Below, piece by piece: positions 54,852 to 63,967 of a DNA stretch of 64,000 nt. Each line of letters opens with the position of its first letter. Positions within the stretch are counted from its first letter, which is position 1. A model generated the notes under the pieces. The model searched no databases. It was not told where the DNA came from and worked only from the letters and a program-made list of their open reading frames with translations. The DNA is from an uncultured Glaciecola sp. Its GTDB lineage: Bacteria > Pseudomonadota > Gammaproteobacteria > Enterobacterales > Alteromonadaceae. A program made the position numbers and the translations under genes. Location: contig CANMCE010000006.1 in the NCBI GenBank assembly GCA_947496235.1, positions 124,001-188,000 of the forward strand, written 5' to 3'.

Positions 54852-57302
54852 ATGAAGTTAAGTCAAAAGTTATCATTTAAATTAGGGGTACGTAGCCTCG
54901 TACTTTTAATTTTTCTCGGTCTTATGATGGCTTTCGTACAAACCTTGTTTGATTTTAAGCAACGACAAGCTGAAGTCAAAAAGAGCATTGAGCATATTTT
55001 AGAATCAGCACAAAGCGGTGCTGTGAACGCCGTATGGCTGATTGACCAAGAACAAGCGCAAAACGTTGTTGACGGATTATCCTTCTTTAATTTTTTCCAT
55101 GATGTTTCTATCATTGACGATAACGGCGATTTACTGGCTGAATTCAATCGCAGTGAAGAACGTATGGTACGAGATTCCGAAAGCGTAGAATCCTCGTATA
55201 ACCCTATTTTATCTCTTGTGACAGAGGGGAAAACTCGCTCCAGCATTGTCCTTAAAAGAGATAACAGTATCCAACCTGATAACACTGTGTATGGCAACTT
55301 GGTTTATACAATTGATAACCATGTAGCCTTGTCTGGCGTTTACGACCGAGCCGTTCGTGCATTTGTAATAGCCTCTGGTGGTTATATCTTATTGACCATT
55401 GCGTTAAGTGTTGTATATCACTACATGCTGGCGGCGCCATTAATGCGTTTGGCGAGACGTTTTCAAAATGTGAATACTAAGTCTATTGCGACCCAACAAA
55501 TCAACCACATTAAAAAGCACGAAAAAGATGAGTTTAGTTTAATCGTAAATTCGGCAAATGATATGTTGTCGCGTATCTCAACCAGTCAGGTACTTTTGAC
55601 CGAACGCTCGCAACGATTTAGATTAATTCTTGATACAGCTCCTGCAATTATTTTCTCTTTGGACAAAAATTTAGAATTCGTATTTGCCAACAAAGCCACA
55701 GCTGCATTTTATGGCTTCTCTATTTACGAACTAAAAGGTCGCTCCGCTAACGACGTTATTAAGACCATAGATCCAAACTTTATGGCACTTATCGAAGAGT
55801 TTTTCAGTTGCAAACAAAATCAACAAAGCAGCACCATGCAGATAAAAAATGCAAATAATGTAGACTGTTATGTTGAAATGACACTGGTTAAATTTAAAAC
55901 CCCTGAAAAGCACAGCATATTAGTGACTGCCACTGACGTTACCAAACGTGTGAAGGCGGAAGAAAAAATAGAGTCTTTGGCCTATTATGATCCGCTGACT
56001 TCATTGCCAAATCGAAACAAAGTATATGAAGTGTTAAGCCGCCCCACTGATGTTGTCACATCAAATGGCATGTACGGTATAGCTGCCATTGCTGATTTAG
56101 ACCAATTTAAGCGTATCAATGATACGTTGAGCCACAGCGTTGGCGACCAGTTAATAGTTAAATTGGCAAGAAGGCTACAAAAAGAATTTTCCTTTTCTGA
56201 TCTTATGGCACGCCTTGGTGCAGACGAGTTCTTATGTATTGAAGATAATGTATCAGACAATCTCCATACCGCTACCAACGGTGCAGAAGTGCTCGGAGAG
56301 CGATTAAGAGCCTGTATAAATAAAGAAATCGATATAGGCTTGCACAGCTATGCATTGACCGCCTCAATCGGTGTCATCGTATTTAGAAAAGGGCATTCTA
56401 CAGCAGACGAGATTTTGCAATATGCAGATACTGCGATGTATGAGTCGAAAAAGGCGGGGCGTAACCGTGTAACACTGTTTAAAAATGAAATGGCGACACA
56501 AGCAGCTGAGTTGTTAAAGCTTGAACGCGATATCATGAAAGCCATGTTCCGAGATGAGTTTTACTTTGTATTGCAGCCTTTAGTCGACTCAGAAACCCAC
56601 CAATTAGTTAGTGCAGAAGCCTTAATGCGCTGGCGAAAAGAAGGCAAAACTATTAGTCCTGCAGAGTTTATTCCATTCTTAGAAGAAAGCGCACTGATAG
56701 TAGAAGTAGGCGAACGTATATTAGACAGTGTTTGTAAGTATTTAGCCGATTTGAAAAAGCGCAAATTACTGCCTTCCAAATTTAAAATTGCGGTAAATAT
56801 CAGTAATAAGCAATTAGCAAGATTAGATTTTATTGAAACCGTATCTCGTATTATGAATAAACACAGTGTTAAAGGTGAAAATTTAGAATTTGAGATAACA
56901 GAAAGCGTTGCTTTGGATAATAAAGAAGATACGATTCGTAAGATTGAACGCTTGAAGAAAATGGGAATCAGTTTTTCTCTCGATGATTTTGGTACAGGTT
57001 TCAGTTCATTAAGTCATTTAAAAGATTTGGATGTTGATAAGCTCAAAATCGATCGTTCTTTTATTAATGATATTAATCATGACCCTCAAGATGAGAAGCT
57101 GGTAAGATCCATTATACAACTGGCAAAAAATCTTGATCTAGTTACCGTGGCCGAAGGGGTGGAGACCCAAGCTCAAGTCGAATGGCTTATGTTACAGGGT
57201 AACCTGTTACTACAAGGGTATTATTTTAGTCGTCCTCTTGAGCAAGCTGAATTTGAAGCTCAATATTTTAACTTGGACCAGGCCGAAAAGTCAGTAAACT
57301 AA
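54852..57302 (+). CDS. HAMP-PAS-GGDEF-EAL membrane protein, probable c-di-GMP phosphodiesterase
   Basis: 816 residues. Membrane helices at about 13-35 and 165-190 frame a periplasmic domain of some 130 residues. HAMP (about 190-245), PAS (about 250-370), GGDEF (377-540) and EAL (555-805) follow. The GGDEF motif reads GADEF (residue about 453), so cyclase activity is doubtful. The EAL side is intact: EALMRW, FEITES, DDFGTGFSSL, KIDRSF, AEGVET. So phosphodiesterase activity is the better guess, perhaps with GTP-binding control by the degenerate GGDEF. Terminated at 57315-57344. Confidence 0.9.
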   Translation: MKLSQKLSFKLGVRSLVLLIFLGLMMAFVQTLFDFKQRQAEVKKSIEHILESAQSGAVNAVWLIDQEQAQNVVDGLSFFNFFHDVSIIDDNGDLLAEFNRSEERMVRDSESVESSYNPILSLVTEGKTRSSIVLKRDNSIQPDNTVYGNLVYTIDNHVALSGVYDRAVRAFVIASGGYILLTIALSVVYHYMLAAPLMRLARRFQNVNTKSIATQQINHIKKHEKDEFSLIVNSANDMLSRISTSQVLLTERSQRFRLILDTAPAIIFSLDKNLEFVFANKATAAFYGFSIYELKGRSANDVIKTIDPNFMALIEEFFSCKQNQQSSTMQIKNANNVDCYVEMTLVKFKTPEKHSILVTATDVTKRVKAEEKIESLAYYDPLTSLPNRNKVYEVLSRPTDVVTSNGMYGIAAIADLDQFKRINDTLSHSVGDQLIVKLARRLQKEFSFSDLMARLGADEFLCIEDNVSDNLHTATNGAEVLGERLRACINKEIDIGLHSYALTASIGVIVFRKGHSTADEILQYADTAMYESKKAGRNRVTLFKNEMATQAAELLKLERDIMKAMFRDEFYFVLQPLVDSETHQLVSAEALMRWRKEGKTISPAEFIPFLEESALIVEVGERILDSVCKYLADLKKRKLLPSKFKIAVNISNKQLARLDFIETVSRIMNKHSVKGENLEFEITESVALDNKEDTIRKIERLKKMGISFSLDDFGTGFSSLSHLKDLDVDKLKIDRSFINDINHDPQDEKLVRSIIQLAKNLDLVTVAEGVETQAQVEWLMLQGNLLLQGYYFSRPLEQAEFEAQYFNLDQAEKSVN

Positions 57303-57314
57303 AATTATAAGCAT

Positions 57315-57344
57315 AAAAAAACCGTTCAATTGAACGGTTTTTTT
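57315..57344. terminator. Bidirectional intrinsic terminator
   Basis: AAAAAACCGTTCAATTGAACGGTTTTTT palindrome, 14-bp arms, T runs on both strands; between the GGDEF/EAL gene and the lectin gene. Confidence 0.93.
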
Positions 57345-57358
57345 ATTTAAATTAGCGC

Positions 57359-58180
57359 TTATTTGCAACGCTGACGCATTAAGGCTAAACCACCTAAAAG
57401 CAACATACCTAGGGTAGCTGGAGCACTCGCTTCTTGAACTACCGGTGAAAAGTCATCGCGGAATTCGTAAGCTAAAATTTCGTGTAAGCCGCCAGCAGTT
57501 CCTGTTCCTGAAGTGAAACCGAAAAATGCATTAGTGTTGTTCAAAACACCTGTTAAATCTACATTATAAGATAAGCCTGCCAATGCGCTACGGGTACCTG
57601 TGTCAGACCAACGAACTTCAAGTAAATCATTAACGCCATCGTAGTCAATCCAAGCAGACCAAATACCACCAACGTTAAAAGGGTCAGCCTCTGGCGCCAA
57701 GGCTACAGAAGAAGTACTTCCATTTAAGTTGATACCAACGTGATTACCGCTGTTATTGTCTGAAGCTCCATTGTTCCAAGTATCAAATTCGACGATAACG
57801 CTGTTTTGAACACCTGCATAGCCAATTCCACCACCTGAACTACCAACATCGTTACTATTTGTTTGAACAACGAAAGCTATGCCGTCAGCGCCTTGTAGAG
57901 TGTCCGTGCCTCTGTCAAATGTACCAGTTGGATTAGTGATTTCGAATTGAAAAAATGCACTAAAAGACACGTCATTACTTAGATTTACCGCGTCTGTTAA
58001 AAATGCGGTGCCACTTTGCCACGTGGTTGAGGTAAGAGCTAAGCGATTTCCATTTTGTGCCGCAGTGCCATTCAACTGCCAATCACTAACGTCTGAAAAA
58101 CTAGATTGTACAGAGATTACACCTGCATTTGCGCTCGCTGTAGCAAGTACAAGTAAAGAAGATAAAAACAGCTTTTTCAT
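57359..58180 (-). CDS. Lectin-like secreted protein with PEP-CTERM-like tail
   Basis: 273 residues. Signal peptide to about residue 19 (ending ANA). The core (about 25-240) has the legume L-type lectin pattern: GADGIAFVVQTNSND, NSVIVEFDTWNNG and HVGINLN, including the metal-site Asp/Asn. The C-terminus SAPATLGMLLLGGLALMRQRCK (from about 250) is a sorting-signal type tail: a PEP-like SAPAT start, hydrophobic helix and basic end, as in PEP-CTERM proteins processed by exosortase. No exosortase is in the window. Likely a cell-surface or biofilm-matrix sugar-binding protein. Confidence 0.8.
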   Translation of the reverse strand: MKKLFLSSLLVLATASANAGVISVQSSFSDVSDWQLNGTAAQNGNRLALTSTTWQSGTAFLTDAVNLSNDVSFSAFFQFEITNPTGTFDRGTDTLQGADGIAFVVQTNSNDVGSSGGGIGYAGVQNSVIVEFDTWNNGASDNNSGNHVGINLNGSTSSVALAPEADPFNVGGIWSAWIDYDGVNDLLEVRWSDTGTRSALAGLSYNVDLTGVLNNTNAFFGFTSGTGTAGGLHEILAYEFRDDFSPVVQEASAPATLGMLLLGGLALMRQRCK

Positions 58181-58413
58181 TTGTAGTCCTTTAAGTATTT
58201 AAAAATAAAACTAGGCATCTATGTATGTTGTTTTTATATAGATACAACTGCCTGCTTGGCCCTAAGCAAATATTGAACCAAAATTTAATTGCAGTAAAAA
58301 CAATTGGTTAGAAGGGGCGTGACGCGGAGTAGGAAGCAATTGTAAAGAAATCAGACGATGATTAATTAACCAATTAAGTAAAAGTAGCATTAAAAAGCAC
58401 ATAACAATTTCCC

Positions 58414-58441
58414 ACAAAAAAAGACGCCCTTGAGCGTCTTT
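58414..58441 (-). terminator. Intrinsic terminator of ssrA
   Basis: On the reverse strand AAGACGC / GCGTCTT with a six-base loop is followed by a T run, 12 bases beyond the CCA end of the tmRNA. Confidence 0.88.
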
Positions 58442-58452
58442 ATTCGTTTAAT

Positions 58453-58819
58453 TGGTGGAGCTGGCGGGAGTTGAACCCGCGTCCAGAAAGCGTCAACTTT
58501 TGGTACTACATGCTTAGTCAGTCTTTAGATTCACCTTACCACTGCGGACAGACACGCGATAATAAGACTATCCTGAATTAAGTTTAGTGTTTCAACTCTC
58601 AGGCGGGAGCATCCACACGATCCTGTTTGGGTTTGACTCCTCGTGATCCCCGTCTTACAGGCGGAAGCTAGGGCGAGAAGGCTTCTAGCAGGTTATTAAG
58701 CTGCTAAAGCGTAGTTTTCGTCGTTTGCGACTATTTTTTTGCGGCTTTTTAAAGAGGCAAACCGCACCTCTGCATGCACCTCCAGCATCAATGAATCCTG
58801 TCGAATCCAGAGCAGCCCC
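58453..58819 (-). ncRNA. ssrA: tmRNA
   Basis: 367 nt on the reverse strand. The 5' end GGGGCTGCTCTGGATTCGAC and 3' end CGGGTTCAACTCCCGCCAGC... with CCA (TGG at 58453) pair into the tRNA-Ala-like acceptor. The tag frame, at 58696-58728 on the forward numbering, encodes ANDENYALAA then TAA, identical to E. coli. With SmpB it rescues ribosomes stalled without a stop codon. The smpB gene lies 2.7 kb away on the same strand, separated by the copper-type module. Confidence 0.97.
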
Positions 58820-58971
58820 GAGATATCGGCGTAGTATATCATAAGCAATTATGAAGTACAGATTAGCCTTAGTTGATTAATATCAAAAGTGGGTATTTTA
58901 TTTGAGAAATCAATAGGCAACGCAAAGAAATTTGAGTAGGCTATGCCCGGTTGATAATTATTTGGTTAGGC

Positions 58972-59394
58972 ATGAGAGTTTTTCATTATCTGTTACTTTG
59001 TTGTTTAGCATTGCAGGGCACATTAAATGGTGTTTCTGCTTTTATGCATTTTCAACAGCAAAGCCTTCAGGTTGAAAACGCCTTACTCATTTGTACAGGA
59101 ACCAGTGTTAAATGGATAGACAGTGATGTCTATTTTAATACCGGCCAAATAGTCGAAATTACCTCATCTGATCTCTTGGATACTGATGAATCAGGAAATC
59201 CACTAAAAGCCGATCAGCGCGCTTGTGCCAATGCAACCGTTTATGATCATTGCTTTTCCATTACACCTAATGGTATTAATCTAGCCTCCATTTTTGCTGT
59301 ATATGTTGCCAAGCGGTTTGTATTACCTTGGTTTAGTCCAACTTCACATTACTTCACAACACCAGCAACCCGAGCTCCTCCTATATTTCTCTAG
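58972..59394 (+). CDS. Small exported protein, DUF2946-like
   Basis: 140 residues from ATG 58972 (GGTTAGG just upstream; TTG 58951 is an alternative). An N-terminal signal/anchor helix, two cysteine-containing segments (LLICTGTSVKW, QRACANATVYDHC) and the C-terminal TRAPPIFL, the RAPP-type ending seen in DUF2946 proteins that sit next to copper TonB receptors. Its partner receptor starts about 40 bases later. Function unknown; probably copper related, by context. Confidence 0.6.
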   Translation: MRVFHYLLLCCLALQGTLNGVSAFMHFQQQSLQVENALLICTGTSVKWIDSDVYFNTGQIVEITSSDLLDTDESGNPLKADQRACANATVYDHCFSITPNGINLASIFAVYVAKRFVLPWFSPTSHYFTTPATRAPPIFL

Positions 59395-59432
59395 CAAATA
59401 CATACACATATTTTTAACTAGAGGACATATTA

Positions 59433-61517
59433 ATGAAAACAAGAATGCAAATGGCATGGGTTGCATGCTGCGTGAGTGTTGCGCTAAACACGGCTAATGC
59501 ACAACAAACAAATGAACAACTTGTCGAAAGAATCACTGTAAAAGGACAAATATCATCCCTTGCGGTGGATAAACAACTTGATCTTAGTGAACAAGTTTCA
59601 GCAGATTTTCGCGAACAATTATCTAAATTACCTGGTGTTTCTATTAACGGAAATGGCGGTGTAACAGGCATAGTACAGTACCGAGGGTTATTCGGTGACA
59701 GGGTTTTGATGAATATCGATGGTGCCGAAATCATTGGCGCTGGTCCCAATGCAATGGATAGCCCTATGTCGCACATCATCAGTGATGCAAATTTACAGGT
59801 GACCTTATATCAAGGGATTGCACCAGTAAGTGCTGGGGCAGAAGCTTTAGGCGGCGCATTAGAAATTAACGATTTTAATGTAGGATTTTCTTCTGGTAAA
59901 TGGGTCAGTAATGGCAATTTACATCTATCTGCTTATAGCAATCAGGGGAGTTTAGTGTCATTTAATGCAGATATTAAAAATAACGATACTTATCTAGCTG
60001 TATCCGCTGATAGTCAACAAAGTAATAATCTAAAAGCGTCTGATGATAGGATTATTCCCAACACTTTTTATGAGAGAACTGGAGTTAAACTAAAAGCAGG
60101 ATATAAACAACAAAATCATCAGCTAGATCTTTTAATCGGCCAACGCAACACTAATGAGTCTGGTACACCTGCATTAGCGATGGATATTATCTTTATTGAT
60201 TCACTTTGGTATAGATTGCAACATAGCTACCAGCATAGCGATCAGCTTGTATTTAGCACTAAACTTTTTGGTAATCAAAATGCTCATGTGATGGATAATT
60301 ATCAGTTGAGAAATCCCCCAATGCCTGCCATGTCTAGGCTTAATACTGTTGATAGCAGTGCAAATGGCCTGACTTTTGATACTGAATATAATAACGCTGG
60401 TCACGTCTTTAAAGCTGGTTTATCTGTCCAGCATCAAACTCACGATTCTTTAATTGAAAATCCAATAAATGATGCTTTCTTTCTGCTCAATTTCAACAAT
60501 GTCAAAAGAGATAGACAGAGTGTATTTTTGGAAGTCGCAAATGAGAATAAAGTAAAACAGATAAATTACAGTGCAGGAGTGAGAATTTCGAAAGTGAATA
60601 TGCATGCTGATGCTATCAACTCCAATATGGTAATGATGAATCCGAATGTGGCGTCTCTGGCCAGTGAATTCAATTTAGCAGACAAAAACATTACTCACAG
60701 TCTATACGATGTTGTGGCAAAAGCTTCGATACCAATCTTTGCGCATCTAGATGTTGTAATTAGTGCCGGTTTTAAACAACGAGCTCCTAGCTATCAGCAA
60801 CACTTTACTTGGTTCCCATTGGGTATTTCCGCCGGTTTAGCAGATGGGCGAAACTATCTTGGTAATCTGGACTTACAAAAAGAGAGCCTAAAAGGAATGG
60901 ACCTAGGGTTTGTGTATCAACAAAAAAATACAAACCTGTTGCTAAACTTATTCTATAACCGCATTCAAGATTACATAATAGGCTTACCAACTACCAATAA
61001 TGCAGCAATAAATATTGCTACGATGAACAATCAGGCAATTCCTTTACAGTGGCAAAATATAGACGCGACTATCAAAGGCGTTGATGCAAGTGTGTCATAT
61101 CAAGTCAATAGAGCTCTGAGTTTGCATGCTGGTTTACAATATGCGCGAGGTAAGCAAACCACGCCGGTGGAAGATGATCTTTATCGTTTAGCCCCCCTAA
61201 GTGGGCAGGTTCAAGTACAATGGCAGCAAGGTGAATTTGCGGCCAACCTAAGTGCAAAATTGGTTTCAGAACAAAAATATGTCGCAGAACTGCAAAACGA
61301 AAGCATCACCCCAGGCTATTCGGTTATAGATACCAGCGCCCAGTGGTTCATTAATTCTCAGTGGCAATTAACTCTGTCGATTCATAATTTATTGGATAAA
61401 GCCTATATTGATCATTTAGGGGGAGTGAATAGGGTATCAGGACAAAGCGTAGCGGTGGGTGAAAAGTTACCTGCAACCGGACGAAACTTTGGAGTGAATG
61501 TTTCTTATCAGTTTTAA
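59433..61517 (+). CDS. TonB-dependent receptor, copper-receptor-like
   Basis: 694 residues. Signal peptide to about 23 (ending ANAQ). The TonB box region (ERITVKGQ) and plug (LSKLPGVSINGNGGVTGIVQ, GDRVLMNIDGAEIIGAGPNA) are clear, and the barrel ends NVSYQF. Length and the methionine-rich segments (MHADAINSNMVMMNPN, MATMNNQ) resemble OprC-like copper receptors. AGAGGAC precedes the ATG. Ligand assignment is inference from resemblance and the DUF2946-like partner. Confidence 0.82.
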   Translation: MKTRMQMAWVACCVSVALNTANAQQTNEQLVERITVKGQISSLAVDKQLDLSEQVSADFREQLSKLPGVSINGNGGVTGIVQYRGLFGDRVLMNIDGAEIIGAGPNAMDSPMSHIISDANLQVTLYQGIAPVSAGAEALGGALEINDFNVGFSSGKWVSNGNLHLSAYSNQGSLVSFNADIKNNDTYLAVSADSQQSNNLKASDDRIIPNTFYERTGVKLKAGYKQQNHQLDLLIGQRNTNESGTPALAMDIIFIDSLWYRLQHSYQHSDQLVFSTKLFGNQNAHVMDNYQLRNPPMPAMSRLNTVDSSANGLTFDTEYNNAGHVFKAGLSVQHQTHDSLIENPINDAFFLLNFNNVKRDRQSVFLEVANENKVKQINYSAGVRISKVNMHADAINSNMVMMNPNVASLASEFNLADKNITHSLYDVVAKASIPIFAHLDVVISAGFKQRAPSYQQHFTWFPLGISAGLADGRNYLGNLDLQKESLKGMDLGFVYQQKNTNLLLNLFYNRIQDYIIGLPTTNNAAINIATMNNQAIPLQWQNIDATIKGVDASVSYQVNRALSLHAGLQYARGKQTTPVEDDLYRLAPLSGQVQVQWQQGEFAANLSAKLVSEQKYVAELQNESITPGYSVIDTSAQWFINSQWQLTLSIHNLLDKAYIDHLGGVNRVSGQSVAVGEKLPATGRNFGVNVSYQF

Positions 61518-61528
61518 CGTGCAGACTC

Positions 61529-61565
61529 AGCAGAATCTGATGGGGAATCAGGTTCTGCTTTATCA
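61529..61565 (+). terminator. Probable terminator after the copper-type receptor
   Basis: AGCAGAATCTGAT / ATCAGGTTCTGCT stem (one G-T-type mismatch) with a GGGGA loop. The T run is weak (TTTAT), so the element may act more as an mRNA end stabiliser. Confidence 0.6.
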
Positions 61566-61566
61566 T

Positions 61567-62037
61567 CTAGCCATGTTTCATAATACGTTCTTTTTGGCGT
61601 GCCCAGTCTCTATCTTTGATAGTGTCACGTTTATCATGGGCTTGCTTACCTTTGGCTAAACAGATTTCTAGTTTAACCCAGCTCTTTTTCCAATACATGG
61701 CGGTGGCGACTATGGTCAAACCTTGTCTATCCAAGCCTCCGACCAATTGATCAAGTTCACGTCGGTTTAATAATAGCTTTCGTTGCCGCGTTGGCGTACA
61801 AATAACATGAGTAGAGGCTTGATTAAGCGGGGTAATATTTATGTTAGTGACAAAGGCTTCACCATCTTTTAGGAACACGTAAGCGTCAGTAATATTCGCT
61901 TTTCCCGCACGAATACTTTTTACTTCCCAGCCATCGAGTTGAATACCTGCTTCGAACTTATCTATAAGTTCATATTCATGGCGCGCTTTCTTGTTGAGCG
62001 CAATAGTATTTGAGTTTGATTGTTTATTCTTTTTCAT
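61567..62037 (-). CDS. smpB: SsrA-binding protein SmpB
   Basis: 156 residues. It binds tmRNA and delivers it to stalled ribosomes. The conserved body ([42 protein letters not shown]) and the basic tail ([20 protein letters not shown]) that enters the mRNA channel are complete. Convergent with the TonB receptor and divergent from ratA, as in E. coli. Confidence 0.97.
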   Translation of the reverse strand: MKKNKQSNSNTIALNKKARHEYELIDKFEAGIQLDGWEVKSIRAGKANITDAYVFLKDGEAFVTNINITPLNQASTHVICTPTRQRKLLLNRRELDQLVGGLDRQGLTIVATAMYWKKSWVKLEICLAKGKQAHDKRDTIKDRDWARQKERIMKHG

Positions 62038-62202
62038 GCGCGTAAGTATACCTGCGAATATTGCTGATAAAAAGTTGTTTGTTTTATTCTAGTTAGCAAC
62101 AAACAACGTTAATAAATCCGCATTCTTGAGTTGTGGTAAATCGATCGAATGATTAGAATGCTGCGTACTATATGATGATGTTTATAATAAATTAAAGAGA
62201 TA

Positions 62203-62634
62203 ATGCCAAAAATAAATAAAAGTGCGCTTGTGGGGTACAGTGCGCAGCAGATGTTCGACTTGGTTAATGACGTAGCCGCTTATCAAGAATTTTTACCAGG
62301 CTGTAAAAGAAGTACAGTGCTGGAACAGACGCAATCTCATATGAAAGCACGAATGTTATTAAGTAAAGCTGGAATAGAAAAAGAGCTCACTACTCATAAC
62401 CAATTAGAACCGAATAAAGCAATTCATATGTCGTTGGCTGATGGTCCCTTTAAATCATTAAGTGGCGGCTGGACATTTACTTCGCTGGCTGATGATGCTT
62501 GTAAAGTGGCACTTCATTTAGATTTTACTTTCAAAAATAAACTGGCAGAGATGGCCTTTGGTAAAATATTTACGTCTTTGGCCAATAATATGGTTCAGGC
62601 TTTTACTGAACGCGCTAAACAGGTGTACAAATAG
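62203..62634 (+). CDS. ratA: RatA-family START-domain protein
   Basis: 143 residues, a single START/aromatase-like domain: YSAQQMFDLVNDVAAYQEFLPGC is the conserved N-terminus, and SLADGPFKSLSGGWTF the middle. In E. coli RatA (PasT) is proposed to block 70S assembly; other work ties the family to ubiquinone (Coq10-like). The gene is upstream of rnfH with a 1-base overlap. Confidence 0.9.
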   Translation: MPKINKSALVGYSAQQMFDLVNDVAAYQEFLPGCKRSTVLEQTQSHMKARMLLSKAGIEKELTTHNQLEPNKAIHMSLADGPFKSLSGGWTFTSLADDACKVALHLDFTFKNKLAEMAFGKIFTSLANNMVQAFTERAKQVYK

Positions 62635-62966
62635 TGTCTGATTATATTTCCATTGAAGTCGCGTATGGCTTGCCTGAAAAACAGTCTTTGATAGCTTTGA
62701 CTGTACCAGAGGATGCGCAAGTTGAGTCTGCTATTAAACAATCTGGCATTTTAAATTTATATCCAGACATTGATTTAAACGAATACAAAGTCGGTATTTG
62801 GTCAAAAGCTTGCAAACTTGACAGTGAGCTTTCTGATGGTGATCGAATAGAAATTTATCGCCCGTTAATTGCAGACCCCAAAGAGGTCCGCAAACTTCGT
62901 GCGCAAAAAGCGAAAGATGAAGGTCGAGCCGATAAAGTCACAGGCGGCAAACCTAAAACGAAATAA
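62634..62966 (+). CDS. RnfH-family ubiquitin-like protein
   Basis: 110 residues. GTG start overlapping the ratA stop. The compact beta-grasp fold (ISIEVAYGLPEKQSLIALTV...GDRIEIYRPLIADPKEVRK) is the RnfH/RatB family, of unclear function. The Lys-rich tail (KDEGRADKVTGGKPKTK) follows. Translationally coupled to ratA. Confidence 0.9.
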   Translation: MSDYISIEVAYGLPEKQSLIALTVPEDAQVESAIKQSGILNLYPDIDLNEYKVGIWSKACKLDSELSDGDRIEIYRPLIADPKEVRKLRAQKAKDEGRADKVTGGKPKTK

Positions 62967-62973
62967 GCAGCTT

Positions 62974-63786
62974 CTAATAACGGCGCCGTTTAATCCCAGT
63001 TTCAGCCATTATTTTTGCCGAAATCTCTTCTACTGAATATCGTGTACTGTTAAGGAATGGAATTTTCTCTTTTCGATACAGGTTTTCGACTTCTCGCAGT
63101 TCCATGCGACATTGTTGCATTGATGCATACCTAGAGTTTGCTCGGCGCTCAGAGCGAATTTGATGCAATCGATCTGCGCCAATGGTAAGACCGAAAAGTT
63201 TGTTTTTAAAACGTTTTAAATGAGGTGGAAGTTTTAAAATATCCCCCATATCTTCTTCGGTAAAGGGGTAATTGGCGGCCTTAACACCAAACTGTAACGC
63301 CAAATATAAGCTTGTTGGTGTTTTCCCTGAACGAGAGACTCCCACAAGGATAATATCTGCTTCATTATAATCTTTGAGATTGCTTCCATCGTCATTAGCA
63401 AGGGCGTAATTCACTGCTTCTATACGTATGTCATAGGTTTGTTCATGCATGCTGTGAGTGCGATGTTTTTTCGGCATCGCATGAATACCGATGGCTTTTT
63501 CAAGCGGCGGTACAAATTGATCGAGAAAATTATAGTTGATCCCAACTGATCTGCTTATTATTCGACCAATATCAATGTTTACCATGGTATAAAAAACCAG
63601 TGGACGCTCTCCACTTTCCTCAAAAGCTACTTTAATCTGGTCTAAAACTTTTTTTGCATGTTGTTCTGTTTCAACAAATGGAATGGTTACATGTTCAAAA
63701 TCTACTGGAAATAATGACAGTAATGCATGACCAAATACCTCTGAAGTTATTGCTGTCCCATCAGATATGTAAAAAGCAGTTCTCAC
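62974..63786 (-). CDS. ppsR: PEP synthase regulatory protein (kinase/pyrophosphorylase)
   Basis: 270 residues of the DUF299 family, which switches PEP synthase on and off by ADP-dependent phosphorylation and Pi-dependent removal of a threonine phosphate. The P-loop-like GVSRSGKTPTSLYLA and the GKTPT region, plus FYISDGTAITSEVFGHALL at the N-terminus, are clear. It is divergent from ppsA at the window edge, as usual. Confidence 0.95.
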   Translation of the reverse strand: MRTAFYISDGTAITSEVFGHALLSLFPVDFEHVTIPFVETEQHAKKVLDQIKVAFEESGERPLVFYTMVNIDIGRIISRSVGINYNFLDQFVPPLEKAIGIHAMPKKHRTHSMHEQTYDIRIEAVNYALANDDGSNLKDYNEADIILVGVSRSGKTPTSLYLALQFGVKAANYPFTEEDMGDILKLPPHLKRFKNKLFGLTIGADRLHQIRSERRANSRYASMQQCRMELREVENLYRKEKIPFLNSTRYSVEEISAKIMAETGIKRRRY

Positions 63787-63967
63787 AACATCTCCTTAAC
63801 ATTGTTGTAATTTAATTACGAAAAAAATTAAATTTTACTTTCGTTTGTAAGCCAATTTAAAATCCAGCTGTGCGTTTAAAAATGCATCTTAAAAACATCT
63901 GTAATTGTTGGTGAAAAATTTCAGAAAGTACACACAAAAATTTTGTTAGTTTGCTGGGGGCTTTAAA

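Noticed and set aside
58453-58819. Genomic island integrated at the ssrA 3' end
   Set aside because: No integrase, no direct repeat of the tmRNA end seen, and the downstream lectin gene shows no sign of transfer.
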